Source of the DNA: Paenarthrobacter sp. GOM3
GTDB lineage: Bacteria > Actinomycetota > Actinomycetes > Actinomycetales > Micrococcaceae
Reading direction: 5' to 3'
DNA length: 64,000 bases
NCBI RefSeq assembly: GCF_018215265.2
Contig: NZ_CP136562.1
Span: 1,364,001 to 1,428,000 of the forward strand
Shown: piece after piece, positions 44,278-53,505 of the stretch
Layout: each line of letters opens with the position of its first letter
Numbering within the stretch: the first letter of the stretch is position 1
Position numbers and translations under genes: made by a program
The notes under the pieces: model-generated
Database searches by the model: none
What the model was told of the DNA's origin: nothing
Seen by the model: only the letters and a program-made list of their open reading frames with translations

Positions 44278-45287
44278 TTGTTGCCCGGCGGCGCGGTGGA
44301 GTTACGGACTACCAGCCGCGGCGTGAGGCGGATGTCGGCGATGGGCGCCTCGGGGTGGGCCAGGCGTTCGAGGGCCACGGATCCGGCAAGCCGGCCCAAC
44401 TCGAACGCCTGCAGGTCCACTGAGGTGAGGTCGATTCCGTGCAGCCGGGAGGTCTTCGAATTGTCGTATCCCACCAGCGACAGGTCCTGGGGGATGGACA
44501 GGTTCATTGCGTAGGCAGCTTCGCGGGCGCCAAGGGCGAGTTGGTCGTTATGGGTGAAGATCGCGGTTGGCCGGTCTGCCAGGCCAAGCAGTTTGGTGGC
44601 CGCCCGTTGCCCGGCCTCCTGGGTGAAGTCGTCGGCCGACAACGTCAGTGGCGTGAGTCCGGCGTCGAGCATGGTTTTCTCGTAGTGCTGCCGACGCGCC
44701 GTGTGTCCGTCGTAAATTGGGCCCGCCAAATGGGCGATCCGCCTGTGCCCGAGGCCAAGGAGGTGTGCTGTCGCGGCCTGTGCTCCGGCGATGTCATCGG
44801 AGTACACGCTGTCCACCCCTTCGACCGGGCGGGTGACGCTGACCAGCGGCACGACTTGGGCCAGTTCCTGGACCTGGTCGTCGGGGTCCAGCAGTGTCGC
44901 CGCGATGATAATCCCGGCCCTCGCTTCGATCAGGGAGTCCAGGGCGCCCCGATCCACGCCGTCGACCGAGCGGGAAACACTCAGGATGAGCCGGTTGCCG
45001 TCATGGGGGAGCGCTGTGCGGACACCGCTGAGGATGTCCGCGTAGACCTCGTTGCGGATGTCCATCAGATAGAGCCCGACGGCGGAACGGTGCTTGCGTG
45101 CCAGGTCGGCGGCGGCTGCGTTGGGCCGGTATCCGAGACGCTTGGCGGCCGCGAAGATGGCCTCCTTGGTTTCGCCGCTGACTCCGGGCGCTCCTCGAAA
45201 GGCGAACGACACCAATGTCCTGGACACTCCGACTTCACGGGCAACGTCGCTTTGCGTCGCTGGGCGGTGCCGTTCTTCGGGTGCCAT
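44274..45287 (-). CDS. LacI-family transcriptional regulator
   Basis: The 337-aa protein begins with a LacI helix-turn-helix (QSDVAREVGVSRTLVSFAF, about residues 12-30) and hinge, then a periplasmic-binding-protein-like ligand domain (GLYLMDIRNEVYADILSGV, FTHNDQLALGAREA, SLVGYDNSK). Divergent from the sugar transporter gene, whose control is its likely job. ATG 45287; the open frame is 14 codons longer. The stop overlaps the umuD stop. Confidence 0.9.
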   Translation of the reverse strand: MAPEERHRPATQSDVAREVGVSRTLVSFAFRGAPGVSGETKEAIFAAAKRLGYRPNAAAADLARKHRSAVGLYLMDIRNEVYADILSGVRTALPHDGNRLILSVSRSVDGVDRGALDSLIEARAGIIIAATLLDPDDQVQELAQVVPLVSVTRPVEGVDSVYSDDIAGAQAATAHLLGLGHRRIAHLAGPIYDGHTARRQHYEKTMLDAGLTPLTLSADDFTQEAGQRAATKLLGLADRPTAIFTHNDQLALGAREAAYAMNLSIPQDLSLVGYDNSKTSRLHGIDLTSVDLQAFELGRLAGSVALERLAHPEAPIADIRLTPRLVVRNSTAPPGNN

Positions 45288-45381
45288 GCCCCCATCTTCC
45301 CATGGCGGATCTGGAGCAAGATGGGTCATTTGTTAGTTTGACCTTACATTTAAACCTTTCGCGCGTTAGTCTGTATCCAGA

Positions 45382-45400
45382 GCGGGTGTTTATGACCCGC
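45382..45400. promoter_or_regulatory. Inverted repeat in the leader of the sugar transporter
   Basis: GCGGGT and ACCCGC (45382-45387 and 45395-45400) surround a 7-nt loop 23 bp before the transporter start, in the divergent LacI/transporter region. It could be an operator or an mRNA hairpin. LacI-family operators more often have an AT-flanked CG centre, so this is uncertain. Confidence 0.3.
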
Positions 45401-45423
45401 ACCACACTGACAAAGGAGTCCTG

Positions 45424-46890
45424 ATGTCTGCTACGCAAACGCAGCGGGGAGGCGCCCATGGCGCCGCGCTTCCTCCGCTGACCAATGGCCCCCATCGAAA
45501 GCGCCTTGGCCTCGTGGCCCTGGTTGCAACGTTTGGTGGCCTGCTGTTCGGCTACGACACTGGTGTCATCAACGGTGCCCTGCGGCCAATGACGGCCGAT
45601 CTTGGCCTCACGCCGCTCACCGAAGGTGTTGTCACCAGCTCTTTGCTCTTCGGGGCCGCGGCCGGAGCAGTTGGGGGCGGCCGGCTCTCCGATTCCTGGG
45701 GCCGCCGGAAGACCATCATTTTGCTCGCAGTGCTTTTCCTGGCGGGCACCATTGCCTGCGTCCTGGCCCCAAGCTTCGAGGTCATGGTGCTGGGTCGCGT
45801 CATCCTCGGCCTTGCCGTCGGCGGCGCATCCACGGTGGTTCCCGTGTTCCTGGCCGAACTGGCGCCCTACGAAATCCGCGGCTCCCTGGCGGGGCGCAAT
45901 GAACTGATGATCGTCATCGGCCAGCTCGCGGCTTTCGTCGTGAACGCCATCATCGGCAACGTCTGGGGTGAATTCGGCGGGGTGTGGCGCGTCATGCTGG
46001 CTGTCGCCGCGCTGCCCGCGATTGCCTTGTTCTTCGGCATGCTCCGGATGCCGGAGTCACCGCGTTGGCTGATCTCCAAAGGGCGGTGGGAAGAAGCCCT
46101 TACTGTCTTGAAGACCATTCGATCCGTGGAGCGCGCCGAAGCTGAAATGGCCGACGTGAAGCACCTTGCCGACGAGGAACGGGCCTCCCGGGCGACGTCC
46201 TGGGCGGCGCTGAAGGACAAATGGATCCTGCGCATCATCCTGGTGGGCATCGGACTGGGCGTGGCCCAGCAGCTGACCGGCATCAATTCGATCATGTACT
46301 ACGGCCAGTCCGTACTGGTCGAGGCCGGGTTTGACTCTAACGCGGCCCTTATCGCCAACATTGCTCCCGGCGTCATCGCGGTAGTCGGCGGAATCATCGC
46401 CCTGACGCTCATGCAGCGCATCAATCGACGCACCACCTTGCTGCTCGGTTTCACGCTGACCACGGTTTGCCACTTCCTGATCGGTATCGCGTCCATCGTG
46501 CTGCCGGTAGGAAACGCCGCACGACCCTTCGTCATCCTGTTCCTTGTGGTCGCATTCGTTGGTTCCATGCAGACGTTCCTGAACATCGCTGTGTGGGTGA
46601 TGCTGTCCGAGATTTTCCCGCTCCACGTCCGCGGGTTCGCCATTGGACTCTCGGTGTTCTGCCTTTGGATCGCCAACGCCCTTTTGGGCCTTTTCTTCCC
46701 CACGCTGGTTGCGGGCGTGGGAATTACCGGCACCTTCTTCCTCTTTGGGGTGGTGGGAATCCTCGCGCTCGCCTTCATCTACACACAAGTGCCCGAAACC
46801 CGCGGACGCACTTTGGAGGCCTTGGAGGAAGACGTCACCACGGGTGCCATTTACCTGGTGCACAAGAAGGACACTGCGGGACTCTCCTGA
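45424..46890 (+). CDS. MFS sugar porter (sugar:proton symporter)
   Basis: The 488-aa 12-helix membrane protein has the sugar-porter signatures: FGYDTGVINGAL in helix 1, DSWGRRKTI after helix 2, PESPRWLISKGR, QQLTGINSIMYYG and VPETRGRTLE at the end of the last helices. It probably imports a pentose, hexose or polyol with protons; the exact sugar cannot be read. It is divergent from a LacI regulator and ends before a hairpin at 46906. AAGGAG precedes the start. Confidence 0.92.
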   Translation: MSATQTQRGGAHGAALPPLTNGPHRKRLGLVALVATFGGLLFGYDTGVINGALRPMTADLGLTPLTEGVVTSSLLFGAAAGAVGGGRLSDSWGRRKTIILLAVLFLAGTIACVLAPSFEVMVLGRVILGLAVGGASTVVPVFLAELAPYEIRGSLAGRNELMIVIGQLAAFVVNAIIGNVWGEFGGVWRVMLAVAALPAIALFFGMLRMPESPRWLISKGRWEEALTVLKTIRSVERAEAEMADVKHLADEERASRATSWAALKDKWILRIILVGIGLGVAQQLTGINSIMYYGQSVLVEAGFDSNAALIANIAPGVIAVVGGIIALTLMQRINRRTTLLLGFTLTTVCHFLIGIASIVLPVGNAARPFVILFLVVAFVGSMQTFLNIAVWVMLSEIFPLHVRGFAIGLSVFCLWIANALLGLFFPTLVAGVGITGTFFLFGVVGILALAFIYTQVPETRGRTLEALEEDVTTGAIYLVHKKDTAGLS

Positions 46891-46905
46891 CTTTCCTCGT
46901 TCACG

Positions 46906-46953
46906 AGCATCCCGTTCGCCGGACTTTTTCCACATACCGGCGGGCGGGATGCT
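46906..46953 (+). terminator. Terminator hairpin after the sugar transporter
   Basis: AGCATCCCG/CGGGATGCT (46906-46914 and 46945-46953) with inner CGCCGG/CCGGCG (46917-46922 and 46937-46942), 15 bp after the stop and followed by a T-rich TTCTTGT. Confidence 0.72.
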
Positions 46954-46987
46954 TTCTTGTCTGCCGCCAGCGCTACAGTTTAAGTAT

Positions 46988-47003
46988 TCGAAGATATGTT
47001 CGA
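46988..47003 (+). promoter_or_regulatory. SOS (LexA) box upstream of umuC
   Basis: TCGAAG-ATAT-GTTCGA at 46988-47003 fits the actinobacterial LexA box with one mismatch, about 65 bp before the umuC start. The sister site at umuD has the mismatch in the other arm. Confidence 0.85.
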
Positions 47004-47067
47004 ATATCGGGCGTGTCCTGCGTGTATAGCGCGGGCGGGCGTGCTAGTGGCGATCAGGAGGAGAGCG

Positions 47068-48366
47068 ATGTCCAAGCCGGCAACCATGCACCGGATGCAG
47101 GAGATTGCCCACGTGGATATCAATTGCTTCTACGCATCGGCGGAGAGGGCCTTCAATCCAGCGTTGGAAGGCAGGCCGCTCATAGTCCTCTCAAACAACG
47201 ATGGCTGCGCAGTGACAAGGTCTCCGGAAGCCAAGAAGCTCGGCATCGGGTTGGGGGATCCATGGTTCAAGCTCGCTCCCAGGGCCAAGGAATGGGGCCT
47301 GGTTGCCCTCTCGAGCAACTATGAGCTTTACGGCGACATCAGCTCAAGGGTCATGGAACTCCTGGCCCGTTTCTCGGCGTGGCAGGAGGTCTACTCCATC
47401 GATGAGGCATTCCTCGGCGTCAAAGGACAGCCTGCGGAGCTCCTGGAGTTGGGGCGCACCATCAAGGCAGCCTGCCAAAAGCATGTGGGGGTTCCGGTGT
47501 GCGTGGGAATCGCCCGCACCAAGACCCTGGCCAAGCTGGCCAACAAGTGGGCGAAGCACAACCCAGCGTTCCACGGGGTGTGCCGCTGGGACTCGATTCC
47601 CGAAGAACAACGGGAAACGCTCATGGCCAGGCTCTCCGTGATCGAGATCTGGGGCGTCGCCACACGGCTCACCAAGCGACTGAACGCCATGGGGATCTTC
47701 TCGATCCTGGATCTGGTCCGGGCCGATCCCATTGCCCTGCGCGACAAGTTCTCGATCGTTATGATGCGAACGGTCCTGGAACTCCAAGGCACGCCGTGCA
47801 TTCCCATGGAAGAAGAAAGAATCGGCAGGGACCAGCTGATCTTCTCCCGTTCCTTTTCCACGCCCATCACCACGGCAGCCGGGATGCGGCAGGTGCTCAG
47901 CGTCTACGGGCAAATGGCAAGCGCCAGGTTGGCCAAGCATGATCTCCAAGCCAAACTCCTGACCGCCTTCGCCCAGACGTCGGTCTACAACCCGAACGAC
48001 AAGTCCTTCCCCACTGTCAGCGTCAAGCTACCCATGCCCACCTCGGATCCGGTCCTGCTGACCAGGGCGGCGCACGCTTTGGTCCCCAGGGTCCAGGAAG
48101 GCGTGCGGTACGCCAAAGCCGGGATCATGGTCACGGACCTCCGTCCCAGTGGAAACCAGAAACCCTTGAAGATCTTCGAGAACCCACATGAGGAGCGGGG
48201 AATCGGCAGCCTTCTGGAAGAGGTCAGCAAGAAGTACGGGCGCGGTTCCATTGGCCTGGGCCATGCGGGAATCAAGGGCGGGCCGGACTGGTCCATGAAG
48301 CGCGACATGCTCAGCCCCCGCTACACCACCAACTGGGACGAACTTCCCTTGGTGAAGGCGGCCTGA
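47068..48366 (+). CDS. umuC: Y-family DNA polymerase UmuC
   Basis: The 432-aa translesion polymerase has the catalytic acidic residues in HVDINCFYASAERAF and YSIDEAFLGV, and the UmuC C-terminal region (DUF4113-like, RYTTNWDELPLV at the end). ATG at 47068 has AGGAGGA 6-11 bp upstream; the longer frame from 46996 begins inside the SOS box and is rejected. With umuD, 2.8 kb away, it would form a damage-inducible mutagenic polymerase. It lies convergent to hemD. Confidence 0.92.
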   Translation: MSKPATMHRMQEIAHVDINCFYASAERAFNPALEGRPLIVLSNNDGCAVTRSPEAKKLGIGLGDPWFKLAPRAKEWGLVALSSNYELYGDISSRVMELLARFSAWQEVYSIDEAFLGVKGQPAELLELGRTIKAACQKHVGVPVCVGIARTKTLAKLANKWAKHNPAFHGVCRWDSIPEEQRETLMARLSVIEIWGVATRLTKRLNAMGIFSILDLVRADPIALRDKFSIVMMRTVLELQGTPCIPMEEERIGRDQLIFSRSFSTPITTAAGMRQVLSVYGQMASARLAKHDLQAKLLTAFAQTSVYNPNDKSFPTVSVKLPMPTSDPVLLTRAAHALVPRVQEGVRYAKAGIMVTDLRPSGNQKPLKIFENPHEERGIGSLLEEVSKKYGRGSIGLGHAGIKGGPDWSMKRDMLSPRYTTNWDELPLVKAA

Positions 48367-48379
48367 CGTGTCGGGAAAC

Positions 48380-49537
48380 CTATGCCCTCAAACGGTAGCC
48401 CCGCTTGACCACTGTCTCCACAAGCTTGCCGTCGGGAAGGGAGGAGCGCAGCCTGCTGACCGTCATATCCAAGGCATGGACGGATCCGCGGAGGTCCAAC
48501 AGGTCCGAGAGCGCTTCCCGGGACAGGACAGCTCCACCAGCGCCGAGCAGAGCCCGCAGCAGCAGCAGGGGCGCAGGAGCCAAATCCACCACCTCACCAT
48601 TGATCCGCAAGCAGCGACCCCGCAGCTCAATCGTGGCGCTCTTTGTCTCCAACCGCCGCACATGGTTCAGGGACAGGTGCTCCGTCACAAGGCGAATCAA
48701 CGCACCCATACGGTACCTGTCAGGAATGAGGGGGGTGAGCCCGGCGTCCACCAGTGGCTGCGCAGTGACGGGCCCGACAGCCGCGACCGTGACGGGTCCC
48801 TTAAGGGCTTCGATGAGGGACCGGTACAAACCCATTTCATGCGCGGTGCTCCACATGGCGTCCACTGCCGGGGCGCTGGTGAACGTGAGGACGTCCAGGT
48901 TCCCGCCAACCACGGCTTCGATCAGGCGAGGCAGTTTGTCTTCGCCGTCGGGTTTGACCCAGCGGTACGGGGTCACGGTCAGGACGGTGGCACCGGACAT
49001 GCGGAGCCGTTCCAGCTGGCGGACGTCCGTGTACCCGTGCAACTGCACGGCCACAGTCTTTCCCCGTACGCCCTCGGCCAGCAGCATGTCCACCAGCGTT
49101 GCGGTGGTTTCGTCGCTGCTGATTCCGACGTCGGCAAGTCCTGCCGCGCGGACGGCACCGCGGGCTTTGGGCCCCCGGACAAACATGCGGCAGGCAGACA
49201 GCGCTTCCAGGAGCTGTTCGCCAATGCCAAAGGAATCAGCGGCTTCGCACCAACGGCGCATACCGTAGGCGGTGGTGGCGATACAGATATCCGGCCGGGC
49301 AGCGATGATGGTCCGGGTGTCCTCGATGAGGACCATGTCTTCCTGCACAGGGGCGATCTTCAAGGCAGGGGCGTGCAACACGCTCGCACCGCGACGCTCC
49401 AGGGCCTCGATGAGGTCACGGGAACGGCGGTGCGAGGTAACGCCGATGCGGAATCCGTCCAGCGGAGCATCTGCGGCTTCGGTTGCTTCCGGAGCTGCAG
49501 TGGCTTCCTGGACTTCGATGGCACGTGCAACAGTCAT
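48380..49537 (-). CDS. hemD: Uroporphyrinogen-III synthase fused to a winged-helix DNA-binding domain
   Basis: The 385-aa protein has a HemD domain (about 30-280; GVTSHRRSRDLIEALERRG, FVRGPKARGAVRAAG, VTFTSAPAVDAMW-like VLTFTSAPAVDAM) and then an OmpR/PhoB-type winged helix (about 310-385; SREALSDLLDL, ALDMTVSRLRSSLP). The enzyme cyclises hydroxymethylbilane to uroporphyrinogen III for haem and sirohaem. The fusion occurs in other actinobacteria, and the DNA-binding half suggests feedback regulation. It is the last gene of nirB-cobA-hemD, which supply sirohaem to nitrite reductase. Confidence 0.85.
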   Translation of the reverse strand: MTVARAIEVQEATAAPEATEAADAPLDGFRIGVTSHRRSRDLIEALERRGASVLHAPALKIAPVQEDMVLIEDTRTIIAARPDICIATTAYGMRRWCEAADSFGIGEQLLEALSACRMFVRGPKARGAVRAAGLADVGISSDETTATLVDMLLAEGVRGKTVAVQLHGYTDVRQLERLRMSGATVLTVTPYRWVKPDGEDKLPRLIEAVVGGNLDVLTFTSAPAVDAMWSTAHEMGLYRSLIEALKGPVTVAAVGPVTAQPLVDAGLTPLIPDRYRMGALIRLVTEHLSLNHVRRLETKSATIELRGRCLRINGEVVDLAPAPLLLLRALLGAGGAVLSREALSDLLDLRGSVHALDMTVSRLRSSLPDGKLVETVVKRGYRLRA

Positions 49538-49549
49538 GTGTTTTTACCT

Positions 49550-50584
49550 TCAGGCTTCAAGGAGCGAAGCCGCGAGTCGGCTCAGTTCGGCGGATGCTTC
49601 GGCGTGGTTCCGGTTGGCTTCAGCCACCCTGACCACCTCGCCGATGACCAGCACGGCAGGGTTGCTGCAACCGGTGGCTGCAGTTTCGATCGTACCGAGT
49701 TCGGCGATGGTGGTGCGCTGCCCGGGACGGTATCCGCGTTCCACCACGGCCATCGGCATGTCCGGGCTCATCCCCGCCCGGCGGAGGCCCGCGGCAAGCT
49801 GGGGCAGGGTGCCTATGCCCATGAGGACCACGATCGTTCCGCCCAGGCCGGCAAGGTGGGTGTGCTCTTTCTCGGTCAGGGGAGCGTGGCCGGAGACAAC
49901 CGTGAACATGTGGCTTACTTCGCGGTGCGTTACAGGAATTCCGGCTGCGGCTGGTACGGAAATGGCGCTGGTGACACCGGAGATGACACGCACCGGCACG
50001 CCGGCCGCAACGCAGGCCGCCACCTCTTCGCCGCCGCGTCCGAACACATAGGGATCGCCGCCCTTGAGCCTGACCACGTTCTTGCCCAGCAGAGCAGCTT
50101 CAACCATGAGTTTCTCGATGTCGCGTTGGGTGACCTTGTGGAGGCCGGGCTGCTTCCCCACGTCAACCAGCTCGGCAGAAGTAAGGGAAGCCAACTCCTG
50201 GTAGGGAGCCAACCGGTCGTAGAACACGACGTCGGCGTCGCGCAGGGCATCCACGGCACCGACGGTGAGCAGGTCCAGGGCGCCCGGACCACCGCCCACC
50301 AGGGTGACGTGGCCTTCGACGCCTGGTGCGGGCTCGAACGCTACGGGAATTCCGGCATCGCGGCAGTGTTCCACCAACGCGAGCCAGCCGGCCTCGCCGT
50401 CGTCCACCACCGCCACCAGGAACGGGCGCTCCGTGAGTTGGCCGTCAGCTGGGACATCCCCGGGTGTGCTCAGCCGGGACACGTGGGCTCCGGCGTTCTG
50501 GTATCGGCGGATTGCTTGGCGGGCAGACTTGTCGGAGCCGGCAACCAGGACATCGCGTCCGGTGAGATCAATGGTGAGCTGCAT
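49550..50584 (-). CDS. cobA: Uroporphyrinogen-III C-methyltransferase (SUMT)
   Basis: The 344-aa protein has an N-terminal CysG-B-like Rossmann domain (about 1-90) and a SAM-dependent methyltransferase domain with LVGGGPGALDLLT, VVRLKGGDPYVFGRGGEE, PVTHREVSHMF and GTIVVLMG. It methylates uroporphyrinogen III at two positions to precorrin-2, on the path to sirohaem. The N-terminal part resembles CysG dehydrogenase/ferrochelatase but is shortened; whether it acts is unknown. Lies 9 bp after nirB. Confidence 0.9.
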   Translation of the reverse strand: MQLTIDLTGRDVLVAGSDKSARQAIRRYQNAGAHVSRLSTPGDVPADGQLTERPFLVAVVDDGEAGWLALVEHCRDAGIPVAFEPAPGVEGHVTLVGGGPGALDLLTVGAVDALRDADVVFYDRLAPYQELASLTSAELVDVGKQPGLHKVTQRDIEKLMVEAALLGKNVVRLKGGDPYVFGRGGEEVAACVAAGVPVRVISGVTSAISVPAAAGIPVTHREVSHMFTVVSGHAPLTEKEHTHLAGLGGTIVVLMGIGTLPQLAAGLRRAGMSPDMPMAVVERGYRPGQRTTIAELGTIETAATGCSNPAVLVIGEVVRVAEANRNHAEASAELSRLAASLLEA

Positions 50585-50593
50585 GGGGGACCC

Positions 50594-53224
50594 CTAGTTT
50601 TCTGCGCTGACGGTCTCGCTGCGGACCGGGATGGTGGAAGCGATGAGCACGCCGCCCTTTTCTTCGTTCGTGGCCGGACGGATCTGGCCGCGCTCCGGAA
50701 CGAAGGAGATGGACTCGTCCTTCTGGTCGGGGGCGTTGACGAAGGAACGGAACCGGCGGAGGCGCTCCGGATCCTTCAAGGTCTCGGCCCACTCGTCCTC
50801 GTAGGTGTCGATGTGCTTGGCCATGGCCGCTTCGAGCTCGTCGGCGATGCCCAGGGAATCGTGCACCACAACGTCCTCGACGTGCTTGATGTCGCCATCA
50901 AGCTCTTCCTGCCACCGTGCAGTGCGCTGCAGCCGGTCGGCGGTGCGGATGTAGTACATCAGGTAGCGGTCAATGTATTTCAGCAGGGTTTCGTCGTCCA
51001 GGTCCTTGGCGAGGAGCTTGGCGTGTGCCGGGGTGGCGCCTCCGTTACCTCCCACGTAGAGGTTCCAACCGTCGGCGGTGGCGATCACGCCGACGTCCTT
51101 GCCACGCGCTTCTGCACATTCGCGGGCACAACCGGAGACACCCATCTTCAGCTTGTGCGGGCTGCGAAGGCCGCGGTAGCGCAGCTCCAAAGCGATCGCC
51201 ATGGCCACGGAATCCTGGACACCGAAGCGGCACCAGGTGGACCCGACACAGGACTTCACCGTACGGAGGCTCTTGCCGTAGGCCTGCCCGGACTCGAAGC
51301 CCGCGTCAACCAGTTCCTTCCAGATATCCGGCAGCTGCTCCAGGCGGGCGCCGAACATATCGATGCGCTGGCCTCCGGTGATCTTGGTGTAGAGGTTGTA
51401 CTTCCCGGCGACGGCGGCGATGACGCCCAGTCCCTTGGGCGTGATCTCACCGCCGGCGATGCGCGGAACCACCGAGTAGGTGCCGTCCTTCTGCATGTTG
51501 GCCAGGGCACGGTCGTTGGTGTCCTGCAGGGCACCACGGCCGGCGTCCAGGACGTAGGCGGAGTGCTGGCTTGCAAGGATGGAGGCGATCGTCGGCTTGC
51601 AGATATCGCAACCGGCCCCGGTGCCGTACTTGGCCATGATGTCTTCGAAGGATGTCAGCTCCAGTACCCGGATAGCGTCGAAGAGTTCCTGGCGGGAGAG
51701 GCTGATGTGCTCGCAGAGGGCCTTGGAGACCTCGATGCCGGACTTGGTCAGTTCGCCTTCGAGGAGCTTCTTCAGCATCGGAACGCAGGAGCCGCATTGG
51801 GTACCGGCCCGGGTGCAGCCTTTCAGCTCGCCAAGTTCCTGGACGGAAGCGTTGCCTTCGCAGGCGCCGCAACCGTTGATGGTGTCGCGGATGGTACCGG
51901 CGGACACGTTGTTGCAGGAGCAGAGGATGGCATCGTCCGGGAGTTCGGTTTCCGGGGCTTCGCCACCGCCGGCCGCGCTCAGGTAGGCGCCGGGTTCTGC
52001 AGGGAGTTCCCGGCCCAGGAGGGGGCGCAGGCTCATGTACGGGGAGGCGTCGCCCACGAAGATGCCGCCCAGGAGGGTCTTGGCATCGTCGGTGGTGACG
52101 ATCTTTTGGTACACGCCCCGCGCCGGGTCGGCGTAAACGATTTCGAGGGCATGCTCAGTCCTCGCGAACGCGTCGCCGAAGCTGGCGACGTCCACACCGG
52201 AGAGCTTGAGCTTGGTGGCGGTGTCGAAGCCGGGGAACGTTGCTTCCCCGCCGTGCAGGCGGTCGGCAACAATCTCGGCCATGGTGTTGGCCGGAGCAAC
52301 CAGGCCCAGGCACATGCCGTTGAAGTTGGCTACTTCACCGATGGCCCAAATGCCCTCCACCTCGGTGGAGCAGAAGTCGTTGATGACCACGCCTCCGCGC
52401 TGGCCCATGCCGAAGAGTTGCTCTTCGCCCTCAGCGGCCCGGAAGAGGTTGTCGCGGGGCCTGACGCCGACCGCAACGATGACCAGGTCGGCGTCGATGG
52501 TGCGGCCGTCGGCCATGAGGACCCCGGTGACCTGGCCGTCGTCGTCGGTGATGACCTCGGAGGGGAAGACGCCGCCGTGGACCGTGAAGCCCTTGGCTTC
52601 GATCAGGCGGCCAAGCGATTGGCCCGCACCTTCGTCAAGCTGGGTGTTCATGAGCCACGGAGCGCCGTTGATGACGATCGGAGTGGCGCCCAATTGTTCG
52701 GTTCCCGCGGCGGACTCAAGTCCCAGCAGGCCGCCGCCGATGGTGACGGCATTGACCTTGCGGCCCAACTTTTGGGTCAGCCCGGCGATTGCTTTGTTGA
52801 TGGCCCACACGTCGTCGAGCGTGCGGTAAACGTGGGTGTGCTCGGCGCCGGGGATGGGGAGACGGGCGGCATCCGAACCCGTGGCGACCACCAAGTGGTC
52901 GTATTCGTACTTGTTGCCGGCGGCAGTGAGGACGCTCTTGGCCGCGGCGTCGATCTTGACCGCGCGCTCGCCGGTCTTGAGGGTGATTGCTTCGTGCTCC
53001 CACATGGAAGCGTCGCCCAGGGTGAGGTCCACGCCGGTTTCGGTGAGCGCCTTGCTCAATGCCACGCGGTCGTAGGGGAGGTGGGCCTCTTCGGTCAGCA
53101 CCGTAACCTGCCAACCTTCAAGTCCGCGGTTGAACATGGCATCAGCAAAGCGGTGGGCAGCGGGGCCGCCGCCGACGACGACGATGCGGCGCGGGTTCTC
53201 TGTACTTGAAGTGTGTCCGGTCAC
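50594..53224 (-). CDS. nirB: Nitrite reductase [NAD(P)H], large subunit
   Basis: The 876-aa assimilatory enzyme reduces nitrite to ammonia. Order: FAD/NAD(P) module (IVVVGGGPAAHRFADAMF), a BFD-type [2Fe-2S] module with four cysteines in ILCSCNNVS and TRAGTQCGSC, then a sirohaem/[4Fe-4S] region with cysteines in SCVGSTWCRFG and GVSGCARECAEARGK. GTG at 53224 with GAAAGG upstream is preferred; the open frame is 13 codons longer. First gene of nirB-cobA-hemD and divergent from nirD, with a GlnR-like array between them. Confidence 0.93.
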   Translation of the reverse strand: MTGHTSSTENPRRIVVVGGGPAAHRFADAMFNRGLEGWQVTVLTEEAHLPYDRVALSKALTETGVDLTLGDASMWEHEAITLKTGERAVKIDAAAKSVLTAAGNKYEYDHLVVATGSDAARLPIPGAEHTHVYRTLDDVWAINKAIAGLTQKLGRKVNAVTIGGGLLGLESAAGTEQLGATPIVINGAPWLMNTQLDEGAGQSLGRLIEAKGFTVHGGVFPSEVITDDDGQVTGVLMADGRTIDADLVIVAVGVRPRDNLFRAAEGEEQLFGMGQRGGVVINDFCSTEVEGIWAIGEVANFNGMCLGLVAPANTMAEIVADRLHGGEATFPGFDTATKLKLSGVDVASFGDAFARTEHALEIVYADPARGVYQKIVTTDDAKTLLGGIFVGDASPYMSLRPLLGRELPAEPGAYLSAAGGGEAPETELPDDAILCSCNNVSAGTIRDTINGCGACEGNASVQELGELKGCTRAGTQCGSCVPMLKKLLEGELTKSGIEVSKALCEHISLSRQELFDAIRVLELTSFEDIMAKYGTGAGCDICKPTIASILASQHSAYVLDAGRGALQDTNDRALANMQKDGTYSVVPRIAGGEITPKGLGVIAAVAGKYNLYTKITGGQRIDMFGARLEQLPDIWKELVDAGFESGQAYGKSLRTVKSCVGSTWCRFGVQDSVAMAIALELRYRGLRSPHKLKMGVSGCARECAEARGKDVGVIATADGWNLYVGGNGGATPAHAKLLAKDLDDETLLKYIDRYLMYYIRTADRLQRTARWQEELDGDIKHVEDVVVHDSLGIADELEAAMAKHIDTYEDEWAETLKDPERLRRFRSFVNAPDQKDESISFVPERGQIRPATNEEKGGVLIASTIPVRSETVSAEN

Positions 53225-53290
53225 TGTGGGCCTTTCGCAGATGTTGCAGACGGATCTCCGCAACTTGTGGTTCCAGCCTAGGGACGGGCA

Positions 53291-53328
53291 GTTTCGCTTC
53301 AGTTTCCCGTTTGTTTCGTGATCTTAAC
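53291..53328 (-). promoter_or_regulatory. GlnR-like four-half-site array in the nirB-nirD gap
   Basis: On the minus strand the half-sites GTTAA (53328-53324), GAAAC (53317-53313), GAAAC (53306-53302) and GAAAC (53295-53291) are separated by exactly six bases each. This is the layout expected for two GlnR dimers, gTnAC-n6-GaAAC repeated. The array lies 67-104 bp before the nirB start. Confidence 0.75.
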
Positions 53329-53505
53329 TTCTGCATCACGAGGACATTTCCTGTGGTGTGAGGTCTCTTTTACGAGGTGGACACAATCGGCGCCCCCTGA
53401 TGAAACACCCGGGTTTTAGCGTGGAGGAGTGGCCGCAAGCGTGGCCCTGTCCGGGGGAGTGACGGCGGAAACCGCCAGCACCCGGACACAGTGAGAGGGG
53501 CTGAC

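Noticed and set aside
46996..47067. Longer UmuC start at 46996
   Set aside because: The start lies inside the SOS box; ATG at 47068 has a strong ribosome-binding site and matches the conserved N-terminus.
48368..53209. 1613-codon plus-strand open reading frame
   Set aside because: It runs antisense through hemD, cobA and nirB, all with clear catalytic motifs, and its own translation has no recognisable domain. High GC creates such long shadow frames.
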